Part shown: positions 1 through 11,925 of the stretch, piece by piece
How the letters are laid out: each line of letters starts with the position of its first letter
How positions within the stretch are numbered: the first letter of the stretch is position 1
Assembly (NCBI GenBank): GCA_027422505.1
Contig: JAPQWV010000332.1
Location: 186,001-250,000, forward strand
Source: Craterostigma plantagineum
Taxonomy: Eukaryota > Streptophyta > Magnoliopsida > Lamiales > Linderniaceae
DNA length: 64,000 bases
Direction: 5' to 3'
Made by a program: the position numbers and the translations under genes
The notes under the pieces: model-generated
Databases searched by the model: none
What the model saw: only the letters and a program-made list of their open reading frames with translations
Told to the model about the DNA's origin: nothing

Positions 1-634
1 AGAGCTTTAGGTGAAGAACTAGGAAGGGAATAGATGCTTTTTTAAGATTCTTCCCTTGATAAGGGCAGATGAGGAGAGGAGGGAACATCTATCTCATCAT
101 CACGGGCTAGTAAGAAAATGTCTGAATTTTTCTTACACGCTTTCAGCCTTCAGGCCATGTCTGACTTTTATCTCTCACACGCAGCAAAGCGCACAAAAAC
201 ACCAACTTTCTTACACAGTTTCATCGATTCAATTTCCCATTATCTTTTTTTTTTCTTTTCTTCTCTTTCTCCTTCTCCAACTTTCGTTTTGTTCTTTGGA
301 GCTTAGCCTGTCAAAACAACGACTTCACGTGAATTTCACCTCTGAGAGACTCAATGGAAGACCCACAACTCACAAGGCGTTATCTTTCTTTATTTCTTTC
401 ATTTTATTTTTAAAAATTTCATTTCGAGGGTTTTTAAGACTTTCAAGAATCTTACTTTTCTTTGGAACATCCCTAGATAAAAAAAAAAATGAATTTTACC
501 GCTTCACGTGGGATCATTGCAAGCCATATATGTTAAGATCTATAATGTTTGTTCTCTTGTGGATACGATAGATGCTTTCAGAGTCTGTACTAATTGATGG
601 GCAATCCTTTTTCATGATAATAATCATCTGATTT

Positions 635-696
<62 letters not shown>

Positions 697-1597
697 TTTA
701 GGTGACTGTGTGTCCATGTTCTTCATGTTGAAGCTAAGCCTAAAAACTATTATATAATTATAAGCTCGTCGGTCTCTTCATTTTGGCTTATTCATCAACC
801 TTTTCTTTGATATAATTCTTATGGGAAGTGGCTATTCCCTTCATGATTTAAACAGCTATTGAATACATACGACGAGTCTTAATTGGTAAAAGTTCAAACC
901 AGAATGATATGTCATTAAGTTCAAGGTTGATATATTTGCGTAAAGTATGATGTAAGGGCGACCCCATGTCCTAGGTAGCTACTCTAAGTCTACTTGTAGA
1001 CTATTTATTAAGTAGGTATAGTACTTGGTAAGGTCTTTCATTTCCTTTTTAATATAATTATTATAATATGTCCGAATGGGCGAAGATCATATTGTGTGAA
1101 AATGGGAAGAGAATTAGTCGTTGATCGTCATATAGCATCTATTATATAAATCGTAGAAAAAGATTATTGTAGTCTTGTTTTGACCGGTTTTGACTTTATG
1201 ACGACCTTAGTGTTACGGAATTCTACAGTCACATGCACACCTAACATCCCTTCATTTATATATGCATATATATATATTTGTATGTATATGTCTCGTCGTA
1301 TTTCTTTTCTATATATCTACATCATTTATATTTTAAATATATATCTCACCAGCTATATTCTTTATTCTTTGCCACGTGTACGTTCCTTATTTAGCTCTTT
1401 CTCCTTGCATAATTCTCATGCTAACAATAGTTCATGTTAAAAAAATGGTTATCTGCATATTCCATTCATATTCGTCGCAAGGACCACACATGCATTATTC
1501 AGATTCGAACATCAATCTCCCAACAGACATATTTGGCCCGAAATTCTTGGGACGATGTTTTACTAACACGCAAAAATCGAAATCATAATTCTTTGCA
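1..1597 (+). other. Intron of the IDD gene (partial)
   Basis: No convincing coding sequence is visible. The exon at 1598 begins in the middle of the conserved zinc-finger region, so this stretch is most simply the intron before it; the exons coding the N-terminus and first zinc fingers would lie upstream of the window. It is AT-rich, with a long CT microsatellite at 636-692 and a pyrimidine-rich run near 241-300. Open frames here look fortuitous. Confidence 0.6.
636..692. repeat. (CT)n microsatellite
   Basis: An uninterrupted run of about 28 CT units inside the IDD intron. It is likely to vary in length between individuals. Confidence 0.95.
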
Positions 1598-3439
1598 GGC
1601 GCGATAGCTTCATCACTCACCGAGCATTTTGCGACGCGTTAGCCCACGAAAGCGCGAGAAGTGCTCATCATCCACATGCCTCGTTGGCCGTGGTTGGAAG
1701 CCACTTGTTAGGGCACAAGACTACACAAACTCACACTCATCAAAACCCTAACCTTCATCACCATCAAGGATTTTCGAACCCTGATAATCTTCTCCAATTG
1801 GGCCGGGCCGGACCTCAACTCGAAACCCTAACGGGGCAGAGCTTTTGGCCTTCGATGACGTCTCGGGCTAATCTGCCACCTTCGGCTTCGGGCCTATTTC
1901 TTCAGCCCCAGCAAATAGCGACAAGCCATGATCAAGAAATAATTAACCAAGAATCTCCGCATGGGCTGTTGATGGAAAGCAAGCCTCAGTTTCAAGGGAT
2001 GATTCAAACTCAGTTTAATAATGGCAATCTCTCCGCGAGCAGTTGGTTCAATTTAGGGTTTTATAATGGTGGTGGAGAAGATCAAACCAACCTCTTATCA
2101 TCAGGTAAATATATATATTTATGTGTGTGTGTGTGTATAGAGGAATTTTATGGTGCTCACCTTATGTGAGCACCTTATGTGGGCACCTGTTGATGGCACC
2201 GATTCGTGCCATGCAACAACCCATATCGACATTTGAGGTTATGTCGTTTTAATTAACACATAAGGTGCCATTGATCAACATCTCGGATGCTGATGTAGCA
2301 CCGATTCGTGCCATTGATCATATAATGAGTTGATACGGATTTAGACTGTGACTTTGTACTGACATAGCTTCGCAAATTGAGCAATTTAAGGACATTATAC
2401 AACGTAATCCTTAGATTTGTCTTGGTTACCTTTGAAAGTTACCTTTTGTATAATGTCATTTCCCAAATTCGTCGGAGCCCTAAATTATACGTTGAAGATC
2501 TAGAATTTGAGCTAAATTATAGGATTCCGACGTGTAGTATCCCTAATTGCTTAAAATGATTTTGTCCGTATAATGCCACGCCCCTAAACTACAGGAAGAA
2601 AAAATAGTTAAGCCATGAAAGTATATATAAAGTTAAAATATGATACGCTCCGGTCGAGTTTAAGCTTTTAACTATGTAAAAGGACACAGTTAAACGTAGT
2701 ATAAGACTCAGACTTAGAGGTTAATGGGTATGAACATTCAAGAACGCCCATTAAAGAAGATTTCACTTCTAGGGCTAGATAAGAAACTAAACATGATGGA
2801 CCGTGCGTATTGACATTATAAATATATACAAACTTAACTATATTGATACTTCAGTTCCCTTACACCCTATAACAAGATTGCTTTATTTCATGTACACATA
2901 TATGCATGTAATATGCCTACGCAGGTAATCTCATGAGCATGCAAGTGCCATCTCTCTACAGCACATCACCTCCGCTCGCCGGAATTCAAAACTCCGGCGG
3001 CGGCTCAGCCCATATGTCGGCCACGGCCCTCCTACAAAAGGCAGTCCAATTAGGCTCCTCCACCACCACCACCGCCAAAACATCATCTTCGTCAATACCA
3101 TTAATCTTCAGCAACGATAACAACAACAACGATGGGGACAAAGATAACAGCAACTGCAATTTCCATGGTATGATGATGAACCCTAATATGGGAAGTTCTT
3201 CGTCGTCGATTTTCGAAGATCACCGTCGCCATGAAAGGGAGATGGACGAGCATGAGTACGACGGGCTTTTTCTTGATAGTAACGATAAGGGCATGACTAG
3301 AGATTTTCTTGGGGTTGGCGGGATTGTGGGCCCGCCCCAGCAACAAGCGAATATGGACATGGCTTCGAAGAGCAGTGCCTCGCTGATGAGTCGTTGTAAT
3401 ACGCAAGGTTTCGGCGTTAATGGTGGGAATTTTCAGTGA
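1598..3439 (+). CDS. INDETERMINATE-DOMAIN (IDD) C2H2 zinc-finger transcription factor, C-terminal part
   Basis: Two exons are visible, 1598-2104 and 2925-3439. The first opens in the family motif RDSFITHRAFCDALA, which belongs to the last zinc-finger module of IDD proteins, after an acceptor at ttctttgcag. The donor is tcag|gtaaat and the next acceptor gcag|gtaatc; joining them keeps the frame. The second exon carries the conserved IDD C-terminal elements MSATALLQKA and TRDFLGVGG, among Ser-, Asn- and Asp-rich low-complexity segments, and ends with TGA. IDD proteins are nuclear, plant-specific regulators (MAGPIE, JACKDAW and NUTCRACKER types) that bind DNA and can partner GRAS proteins. The ID-domain exons are outside the window, so the paralogue cannot be named. 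Confidence 0.9.
2145..2335. mobile_element. Small MITE-like repeat in the last IDD intron
   Basis: The stretch has short inverted and direct repeats: ggtgctcacc next to gtgagcacc, and caccgattcgtgccat occurring twice about 100 bp apart. Part of it resembles, in reverse orientation, the sequence around 20920-20990 that surrounds a hAT insertion. It lies in the intron 2105-2924. Family and exact ends are not certain. Confidence 0.45.
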
Positions 3440-4015
3440 TCATCGTGTCGTATTGCATGCATTTAAGATCTATTATTGTGGTACGAGGGTTTAGTTTTAT
3501 ACGTGAATTAATTATAATCAGATGTTCCATTGATGTCTGAAACTAATGGGGTTTCTATTGCAGGAAGAAGCTGTTTGGTAAACCCAGACTACAATGAAAC
3601 GTTGCTCCGAGTGGAAAAATGTCAAGACAGTCGACTATATGAAGAAAAACTTGTTGCTCTTAATAGTTTTGCTGTGTGGATTACTTTTTTCTGTTTTTTT
3701 TTTTGTGATAAAATTATTTCATGAACTTTGTAAAAAAAGGGGGGGGGGGGGGGGGGGGGGGGGTTAAATCTTGAAACAAGGAGGTGAGTTCTTCGACTTA
3801 TGTTTGTACGAACTTTTTGGTACTACGGTTGGGGGAAATTTCTGGTGCAAAAGGAAGAATGTTTGAACTTCGGCTTATATTGTGTTGGGATATAAATTAT
3901 GCAAAACCTATGCCATGAGAGAACGCAAAATTTTACTATTTAAAAAATATTACACGGTCTAATTTCCACTAGCTCCTATTTAATCCAAATCCGAGATTTC
4001 TTACCCAATAATACT
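3440..4015. other. 3' flank of the IDD gene with poly-G tract
   Basis: No further protein domain is recognised. A possible 3'-UTR acceptor (tattgcag) lies near 3564. A run of 25 G residues occupies 3739-3763. The rest is AT-rich with no gene seen. Confidence 0.5.
3739..3763. repeat. (G)25 homopolymer
   Basis: Twenty-five consecutive G residues after an A7 run. Such tracts are unstable and sequence poorly, so the true length is uncertain. Confidence 0.9.
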
Positions 4016-4195
4016 TTTTTCTTTGAGAAATTCCGTCCGGTACCCCTGTACTTAAGTGTTTTCGAGTTGGTGAACAAACTTAATTTCGGTTCCGCTTGGT
4101 ACCCCTGAGCTGACCGAAAACGTACATACATAACCCTGAATGACCAAATCTGCTATTTTTGTGGTTTTAGCCGTTATGTGTTAACGGAGATATGG
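4016..4195. repeat. Probable end of a repeated (MULE- or MITE-type) element
   Basis: The stretch contains two spaced copies of a phrase around ggtacccctg, and resembles the arms of common plant fold-back elements. No inverted partner was found downstream, so only one end may remain. It directly precedes the RING-like gene fragment. Confidence 0.3.
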
Positions 4196-4319
4196 AAAAG
4201 ACTAAAATATCCTCAGTAACACATTATTCTCATCCGGCGTTTCTCTTCCCCAATTCCAAAGCCCAGATCTCAATCGCTATTCAATTCTTCAAAAAGAGTA
4301 AACAATCGGCAGTGAAGAA

Positions 4320-4507
4320 ATGTCATCGCCAGATCCGCATACCGTCGTCGTCCCCGAGCTCATCGCGGCCAAAGAGGCAAGTACGACGTGGACTCGTTTA
4401 TCTCCGAGCTCATCGCGGCCAAAGAGGGCCCACTATCCGCGTCTAAATCGTCCGTAGACTCGCTGCCGCGCGAGGGTCTGTCTATAGCAGCTGGGATTTG
4501 CTGCATA
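4320..4507 (+). pseudogene. Fragment resembling a RING-type E3 ligase N-terminal region
   Basis: From the ATG at 4320 the frame starts MSSPDPHTVVVPELIAAKE and then shifts. One base further, the frame continues GKYDVDSFISELIAAKEG and ASKSSVDSLP. The last piece resembles the linker before the RING finger in plant RING1-like E3 ligases (family knowledge, weak match). The phrase ELIAAKE is encoded twice, by near-identical 24-base segments. No RING cysteines follow; the fragment is interrupted by a hAT insertion at 4508. It is read as a decayed gene fragment. Confidence 0.35.
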
Positions 4508-5065
4508 CAACATTTTTAAGACCGGACCGGACCGGCCGGTTCCGGCCGGAAACCGGCGAACCGGTCGGAAATCCGGTTCGGTCCCGGTCCGGTCTAAGTT
4601 TAATTGAAAAAAAAAATCAAAATATTAAAAAGAAAGCTAACCGAGATATATTGTGACGATGGGGACTGGTGTAGTGGTAAACGCTATGACATGAAATTAG
4701 TTGGGCTGGTTCGATTCCTCCCAACCCCTTTTTATTTTTTATTTCAAAGTTAAATTGTGAGCCGAACAGTTTAACGTTGTTAGTTTTGACCCCTAAATTT
4801 ATAAATTTAATTTTTGACATCCTATTTCAAATTGCTTTTAACTACCAACAATATTACTTTATTCAATTATGATTCTTATTTTAATTCTAATTTAAAAAAT
4901 GAATAATAACATTTATTTCTATGTTATTTGCTTAATTCATTCATAAAATATATATTAATTAATCTAGACGTACCGGTTTTATACTGGTTTTATTCCGGTT
5001 AAACCACTAAACCTTAAACCAGTAAAATTTGCGGTCTGATTTGAAAACCCGGTTTCAGAACCATG
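4508..5065. mobile_element. Non-autonomous hAT element, 558 bp
   Basis: The element is flanked by an exact 8-bp duplication, gctgcata (4500-4507 and 5066-5073). Its ends are imperfect terminal inverted repeats: CAACATTTTTAAGACCGG on the left and, reverse-complemented, CATGGTTCTGAAACCGGG on the right. The subterminal parts are rich in ccggt repeats, as in many plant hAT MITEs. No transposase is encoded. A tRNA-like segment sits inside at 4661-4728. Confidence 0.85.
4661..4728 (+). other. tRNA-like sequence inside the hAT element
   Basis: An A-box-like stretch (tggtgtagtggtaaac, 4667-4682) is followed by a canonical B box ggttcgattcc (4708-4718), paired GGGG/CCCC ends, and a T-rich pol III-type terminator. 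There is no convincing anticodon arm, so it is unlikely to be a working tRNA gene. Confidence 0.45.
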
Positions 5066-5073
5066 GCTGCATA

Positions 5074-5558
5074 TATGTTCCTTTAAGTGCTATGAAATTA
5101 GGATTTTGGATTAACTTTGTTTCCCTTCAAAACCATGTCTGTTTCTTTGATTTTCTGCTTCACCTTGCAAAACCAGCTGGGATTTGCTGCATATGTGCTG
5201 CTTATTATGATATGTAACAACCTTTAACATAGAATTGTTTTTGTCCAGTTCTTACCCTTGACTGAAATGATCCAGAAGCTCAGACAATAATTAGGGAGGA
5301 GAAGTAGATGAAATCCTTTTTTTCTCTAATATGAGGCTTTATAATCAAGAATAGAACAACACACTGAACTGAATAATCTTGGAAATATTACATCCTATGT
5401 AGTATGTACAGAAAGCAAATGTATAATACTGAATCCTTCATCAGAACTCGGAACAACTCTAATGTGTCAACCATCGAAGACAACAAAGGAAAAAAACAAA
5501 ATCCAAATGAAATAGAAAACTCAAATCAAATCGTCCTCTCCATTTCTTGAGCTGTCAG
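5074..5558. other. Intergenic sequence with local repeat
   Basis: No gene recognised. The 19-bp phrase agctgggatttgctgcata at 5175-5193 repeats the one at 4489-4507 that borders the hAT insertion. This means a short local duplication existed before the hAT arrived. The rest is AT-rich. Confidence 0.5.
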
Positions 5559-5952
5559 TGTTAGAATTTACACGAGCAAATGGCAACAAAAGCCGCAGTA
5601 AGCTCGAGGAGCTCAAGGCCATGAAAAAGGAGAGAATTGGCCAGACTGAGAAATCGCATAAACATTCAAGAAAACGTGTTAGCTGAAAAGAAGACTCGAT
5701 ATACTTATAGAGTCGCCGAGAGGAACAACATTTTTATTATGAGTATTGCGATTGGTTGAACGTTTTGGCGCGAGTTTTAATTATAAATGAGAGCAGTCAT
5801 ACGATAAGCGTGACATACAGAAAAACAGAGTTTGGTGTTCTCTGTGAATTGTAAAACGATTTCGATCGATCATCAATAAAGATTCCCCAGTTGTGCCGTG
5901 GATGTAGGATTAAAATCTAATCTGAACCACGTAAAGATTCTTGTTCTTCTCA
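5559..5952 (+). repeat. Probable 5' LTR of the Copia element
   Basis: A candidate LTR starts TGTTAGAATT, a common Copia LTR beginning, and ends in CA shortly before the primer-binding site. There is no 3' LTR to compare with, so both edges are estimates. Confidence 0.45.
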
Positions 5953-5965
5953 TTTATTTTTTATA

Positions 5966-5977
5966 TGGTATCAGAAC
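5966..5977 (+). promoter_or_regulatory. Primer-binding site (initiator Met tRNA)
   Basis: tggtatcagaac matches the usual Copia primer-binding site tggtatcagagc, complementary to the 3' end of initiator methionine tRNA, with one change. It lies just before gag. Confidence 0.75.
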
Positions 5978-6022
5978 AATAGCTCGTTTCAAATCTGCGA
6001 GTATCTTGATTTCTGCTGAAGA

Positions 6023-7843
6023 ATGGCGGCCGAAGTTCCAACAGATTCATCGGGCGGAACGATTCCAGGATCATCAGGTGGAGCAGTGATTAATCCAACG
6101 ATGGTGCGTTCATTGGTTAATGATCCGTATTACCTGAATGGAAATGATGCCGCGGGTCAATTGTTGGTACATGAGCTGCTGAACGGTGATAATTACATGA
6201 CGTGGAGTAGAGCGGTGATGATTGCGCTCATAGGACGAAACAAGGAAGGGTTCGTAAATGGGGATTTGGTTCCATCGCCTGCAGCAGATCAGAATCAGAC
6301 GAGTTCTTGGAAAAGAAATAACAACATTGTTATTTCTTGGATCTTTAATTCAGTTCGAAGGAAATATCGGCTAGCATTTTGTACAACTCCACTGCTAGGG
6401 ACATATGGATCGACCTTCAGGAGAGATATGGGCAAACAAGCCGAGGGTATTTCAGTTGAAGAAGGAACTGATTAATCTCAGTCAAGGATCCAACAATATA
6501 GCAGCATACTTCACCAAGTTGAAGGCCGTTTGGGATGAACTATCGAACTATAGACCAATTTGCCAGTGCACATGTGGAGGAGCTAAAGAGCTGAAGAATC
6601 ACTTGGATGAGGATTATGTGCTGGCGTTCTTGATGGGATTAAATGAGTCGTATTCACAAATCAGGGGCCATATATTGCTTATGGAACCGATGCCTTCGAT
6701 TAACAAGGTTTTCTCACTGCTTGTGCAGGAAGAGAAGCAAAGATCAGTAGGTATGGGTAGAGCTGTCAATGGGGCGGGCCGGGGCCGGCTGGCCAGTCAT
6801 TTTGTGGGCCTGCATATTTGAGGACCGCCCCGCCCGCCGGCGGGCCGCGGGCTGGGCAGGCTGGGCGGGCTGGGCGGGCCAGTTTATATAAAAAAAAAGA
6901 AAAATTGGCAAAATGAGCATAAGTCACTAAATTTGGCAGAACGAGTATAATAAGAGTCATAAACAATCAATGGAACCCAAACAAAGTCACTAAGGACCAG
7001 TCCAATAAATTCCAACCAAAACAAGCAAATCACACAATCAAAATAGGGGCTGTGAACTGTGGCTGAGGAGTGAGGGGCTGTGAACTGCGGCTGCCGTCAA
7101 GGAGCAAATGGAAGTTCGCCGCGAGGTGGCCGAGGGAGTTCGCGTCGAGACGATGGAGCTGTTGGCTTCGTCGAAGTCGTTGAATGATGGATTGACCACG
7201 GGCGAGGGAACTGGCCGAATTCTAATTTCTGGGGCGAGAGCTGTGCGAGTAACAGGGAGGGAATCGCAGTCGCATGTGCTAGGTTTTGTTTGGGAAGATG
7301 AAGTGAAGACGATTGGGAATTTTTTATTCAGGTTTTGTTTATTTATTTGGGCTGAACTTTTTATTTGAGCAAATGGGCTGGACTTGAAATAGGGAAAGAT
7401 TGTTTTTGGCTGGGCTAAAAATATTAATATTTAAGGGCTGGCACAGCGGGCCAGCCCGCGGGCTAGCCCGCCCCGCCCCGCCTAACCCGCGGCCTGCACG
7501 GGCTAGCTCGTTTCGGCCCGCCTCCTGGCGGGCCTTAAAAACAGCAGCCCAACCCGCCCCTTAGGCAGGGCGGGGCGGGCCGGCCCGCGGGCCACGGGCC
7601 AAATTGACAGCTCTAGGTATGGGCCAAGAAAAGGGCCAAGAAGATCTAGGCAGCAATATGGCAATGCTGGCTGCGAGAGGTGATCAAGGCGTAGGCAAGA
7701 AAGGTTAATTTAATCAGAGGAAGGACATCTTTAAACATGTGTGCGCCCATTGTAATAAGAAGGGTCACACTGTCGAAACCTGTTACCAGATTCATGAATA
7801 TCCACCCGGGTTCAGACAAAGCACACGGTTCAGGGGGGCAGAA
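6023..7843 (+). pseudogene. Copia gag, frameshifted and interrupted by a hAT
   Basis: From the ATG at 6023 the product has the Copia gag N-terminal region (LLNGDNYMTWSRAV), then the UBN2-type gag body after a frameshift near 6390 (FQLKKELINL, YFTKLKAVWDEL). The frame is broken at 6758 by a hAT element and resumes at 7616. A CCHC zinc knuckle, CAHCNKKGHTVETC, is visible around 7741-7782 and binds RNA in intact elements. A stop lies just before the knuckle near 7706. Confidence 0.85.
6758..7615. mobile_element. Non-autonomous hAT element, 858 bp, inside Copia gag
   Basis: Flanked by the exact 8-bp duplication ggtatggg (6750-6757 and 7616-7623). The terminal inverted repeats TAGAGCTGTCAAT are perfect over 13 bp. 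The subterminal parts are very GC-rich, with many gggccgg and cgggcc repeats, and the middle is ordinary AT-rich sequence plus a short open frame of unknown origin. No transposase is recognised. Confidence 0.93.
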
Positions 7844-8055
7844 TGACTCAAGTCTCCGTGGAGCCTACACATGGGGGAATGCATCCAAGTAATCACACAG
7901 GCTCGAGTGATGCTTTGATTCAGCTGCAGCTGACTCCACATCAGTTACAAGGGCTGAGGGCACTAATGAACCAGACTGGTTCAGGGGCTGTTCAAGGCCT
8001 TGGGGAACCTCCAGCACAATGAGAGAGTAAGACAGGTATATGCCTTACCTCTAAT

Positions 8056-10277
8056 TCATCCAGATTTATTGATTCAGGTATGTGGCTGGTAGACACAGGC
8101 GCCACAAGGCATGTTTGTGGAAGTCAAAATCTGCTTTTTAATGTGCATGAGATTGAGGAATCAAAAGTCCTTTTGCCAGACAACTCTGTTATAAGAGTAA
8201 ATAGGGCAGGAACTTTCAAACTTAACCAGACTATACTGCTCACAGAAGTATTACTGGTACCTGAATTTCATTTCAACCTAATCTCTGTGAGTTGCTTGGA
8301 AAATGATGGTAGGTACAAGTTCTCTTTTGATGCTACTGGCTTTATAATACATGATCATTTACAGCAAGTGATTGGCAGGGGTAGAGTGGCAGCAGGCTTA
8401 TATGTCATGAGAGCTCAACCAACTAGTGCCATTTCTGCGAATTCTGATATTAGTTCTGATAAAGTTGTCTTCTTAAATAAGTTGTCAGGGAGTCTGTGGC
8501 ATAGTAGGCTAGGACATCCCTCGCATAAGGTGTTACATATTCTAAAATACTCTTTGAAGCATGTAGACAGAAATGACAATTCTTACTGCAAAATATGCCC
8601 GTTAGCAAAACAGAAGAGAACAGCTTTTCCTAACAACAATAAAACAGCTTGTCAGCCATTTGATCTTATTCATTGTGACGTATGGGGCCCCTTTTACACG
8701 CCATCATACTTAGGCCATCAATACTTTATTACCATTGTAGATGGTCACTCGAGATTCACTTGGTTATTCATGAATAAAAACAAAGTAGAAGTGAGATCAG
8801 TTCAGCCTTCTTTCTTAGCTATGGTTGAGACACAATTTGGGAGTGAATTAAAACAGTTAGAACTGATAATGCTAAGGAATTTGATCTGTCAACTCCGTTT
8901 AGAAGTAAGGGCATCTTGCATCATCTTTCATGCGTGCAAACACCTCAACAAAACTCAATTGTTGAGAGAAAGCATCAACTTCTCATGAATGTGGCTCGCT
9001 CTTTGTATTTTCAGTCTGGAGTTCCTATAGAATATTGGTCAGAATGTGCTTTAACAGCAGTTTTCCTCATTAACAGAACACCTTCACTACACTTGCACAA
9101 TAGGAGTCCTTATGAATTACTATATCAAAGACCATTTGAGTATAGCTCTCTTCGAGTAATTGGGTGTCTTTGTTTTTGTTCTACTCTTACTGCAGCAAGA
9201 AGGAAGTTTGATCCGAGAGCAAGAGAGTGCATCTTGCTTGGTTATCCTAATGGAGTAAAGGGCTACAAGGTTTTGGACATCATTACAAGGGAAGTGTTCA
9301 TTTCTAGAGATGTGCATTTTGAGGAGAATGAATTCCCATTCAAAAAGGGAGGCTTCTCAGAACAATCTAGGAATCCATTCTCTTCAGCTGTTCTGCCCAG
9401 ACCTCTTACAGATGGTGAGGCTCCAGTCATTGAAGGAGAATTACCTCACAAATTTCCCGGAAACATACCATCAGGATCAGCCTGAATGAAGATTCTTCAC
9501 CAAAAGACACACCTGTACCAGAGTTAGACAGTCCAGGTGTGCAACAAGGCAGTCATATGGAGGAGGCACAATAGACATATGAGGGGCCACAGCGGCCATA
9601 TGATTCACACAGGAGATCAGGCAGAGAGTTGAGAAAACCAACATACCTGAGGGATTACCACTGCAGCCAGATTACAGAAAGGAAAACACTATATCCAATA
9701 TCAGAATTCCTCTCTTATCAGAACTTCACACCCCAGTTCAGGTCATTCATTCACAATATTTCTATGACAGAAGAGGAACCGAAGATATTTATGCAAGCAA
9801 GCAGCTCACAAAAGTGGATCACTGCAGTGGACGAGGAGCTTAAGGCACCAGAAGAAAACCACACATGGTCAGTAGTTCCCCTCCCATCTGGGAAAAAATC
9901 AATTGGTAGCAGGTGGGTGTATAAGGTTAAGTTTAACTCCAAGGGTGAGGTAGAAAAATACAAGGCACGGTTGGTGGCAAAGGGGTATGGTCAAAGAGAA
10001 GGAGTTGACTATATAGATACCTTTGCCCCGGTAGCCAAACCAAGCACAATTAAGATAATACTGTCTTTAGCAGCAAAGTTGGGCTGGAATTTGATGCAAT
10101 TGGATGTAAACAATGCATTTTTGAACGGAGATCTCACAGAAGAAGTGTTCATGGACCTACCACAGGGATATCAAGCAAACTACGTTGGAACAGAGGACAA
10201 CAAATACATTGTTGGGACATGGGGTAACAGATTAGTGTGCAAACTTCATAGATCTTTATACGGGCTCAAGCAAGCAT
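8056..10277 (+). pseudogene. Copia pol: protease, integrase and first part of reverse transcriptase
   Basis: The protease motif WLVDTGATRHV is at about 8083-8115. The GAG-pre-integrase LWHSRLGHP with its CKICPLAK motif follows, then the integrase core (FDLIHCDVWGP; the downstream part with QTPQQNSIVERKH is in another frame). A linker with stops precedes reverse transcriptase from about 9770 ([35 protein letters not shown]). The reading breaks at 10277 exactly where the Athila element is inserted. Frameshifts near 8880-8920 and 9485-9630 make it non-functional. Confidence 0.9.
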
Positions 10278-11655
10278 TGATAAGTTAGGAATTTACACTA
10301 TGTTATTCCCCGTAAAAGCGTATTTTCGACCGTAATTTATCAATATATATTACATTTACGTATATATCTCTTCTTTTGGCAGATATCATGCAAATAGATC
10401 AAAAATGGGAAGCTTTGAACGTGAAATGCGGAAGATACGAACATGCCCACAACCTATTAGCACTTCGGGTCCTTTTTCGCAATTCTCAAAAGTAGTTGGG
10501 ATAAATCTGCAATTTGACAAGAATTTCCTTGTTAAAGCAACGTGAAGAGCAAGTCAATGGAAGATACATTATATGCCCAAGGATCTCGCATGAGAGAGAA
10601 TGAGATATTCAACCAAGCAAATAAAAAGTCAAAGTAGCAAACAAGATTCGAATATCTGCCTAAGAATTACGAGATTTTTGCTCTAAGTCGGCTATTCCTA
10701 TCTCTATAAAAGGCTGAGGTCTGCGAATTAAAGAAGGGCAGCAATTTTAGGAGAGAAAATAAAAAGCAGTGAATAGAAGAGAAAACCGGCGACGGAATAA
10801 AAAGAGCTACGACGAAGGAGACGCGCGAGGCGTTTCTTCCGTAAAGGCGAAGTTTATATTATTTCTCTATTATGTCTGAATTGAATATTTTGTGTTTTTA
10901 TTTTATTAATATGATAGCTTAGATTAATTTGTGATTAAGGCCATGATAGGCCGAATAATGACTACGTATTAATATTTTCTTATCCTATTTGATCGTGTGA
11001 ATTGAGTCATGTGTTCCATGTTTGCGCTTAATGCTTGTGTATGTCTGATCAACATATGCATGTTTATTTGATTGGTTTATGAGACGGACAAAGTGATTAG
11101 ACCGGTTAGAACAATAAACATCGAACATCACTACGTAAAACCGACCAGAGATGGAATTCGGTTTCGTATGTGTGGTTTCCGAATCCTTAAGCGCCGAAAG
11201 CGTTTAAGCTCGGGGAATTTGATAGAGATTTAATGCGTGCGTAGAAACTACAATCCTATAGACATATACGGGTTGGTTCTCAATCGCATAGGATCGCTAT
11301 TGCGGGACAAACGAGTAGCGATTGTCTTAGGAAATTTTACCTTGACTGAGATTCATGATGGTTAGATAGGATAGAATTTATGAAGACGTAGGAATTATTT
11401 GTGCTGAACATGTGCCTTGGTCACTCGTCGTAAATTGATTTTTATCTCATCTATTTTATTTGCGTCTATTTTATTATTTGCGCTTTTATCTCGTTTAATT
11501 AAATCATTAAAACTATAAAAATTCTCTTGGTCTAAATTAGAATTAGGTTTATATCTTAGAATTAATCAAGCTATCTTCGTGGATCGATACTCGGACTTCG
11601 TCCGTTTTATACTACTTGCACGACCTAGTACACTTGCTAGTATTTGAGCGTGTCA
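10278..11655 (+). repeat. 5' LTR of the Athila-type element
   Basis: 1378 bp, starts TGATAAGTTAGG and ends GAGCGTGTCA. A TATA-like motif, ctataaaagg, is at about 10704. It is nearly identical to 18947-20334; among the differences is a small indel near 10822. Confidence 0.95.
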
Positions 11656-11661
11656 AGTTTT

Positions 11662-11678
11662 TGGCGCCGTTGCCGGGG
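11662..11678 (+). promoter_or_regulatory. Primer-binding site (Asp tRNA)
   Basis: tggcgccgttgccgggg is an exact complement to the 3' end of plant Asp tRNA including CCA, as expected for Athila elements. It begins 6 bases after the LTR. Confidence 0.9.
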
Positions 11679-11925
11679 ATAGCTATATTATTAATTTTAG
11701 GATTTATTCTGAGTTTTAGTTTAGACGTTTTATTTCTCGTTTATTATTATTATTTTATTATTATTTATTATTATTATTTTTTTTTTATTCGCTTACGCTG
11801 ATTTTTCATCTTTTGCAGATAATTCCTATTAGTGCATGACACGAAGCTCAAGGAACGTACCATTGCTATTTGACGCAGAAATTGAAGCAACGTGTCGGTG
11901 AAACAATCGAAATCGTAGACTGAGA

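Noticed and set aside
56..571. 171-codon open frame at the window start
   Set aside because: Low-complexity Phe/Leu/Ser-rich product over a pyrimidine-rich stretch inside a likely intron, with no domain.
1684..2169. Reading the first IDD exon through to 2169
   Set aside because: A good donor at 2105 and an in-phase acceptor at 2925 give a better family match; the read-through tail is low-complexity.
4661..4728. Functional tRNA gene
   Set aside because: A and B boxes are present but no proper anticodon stem-loop is seen, and it lies inside a hAT element.
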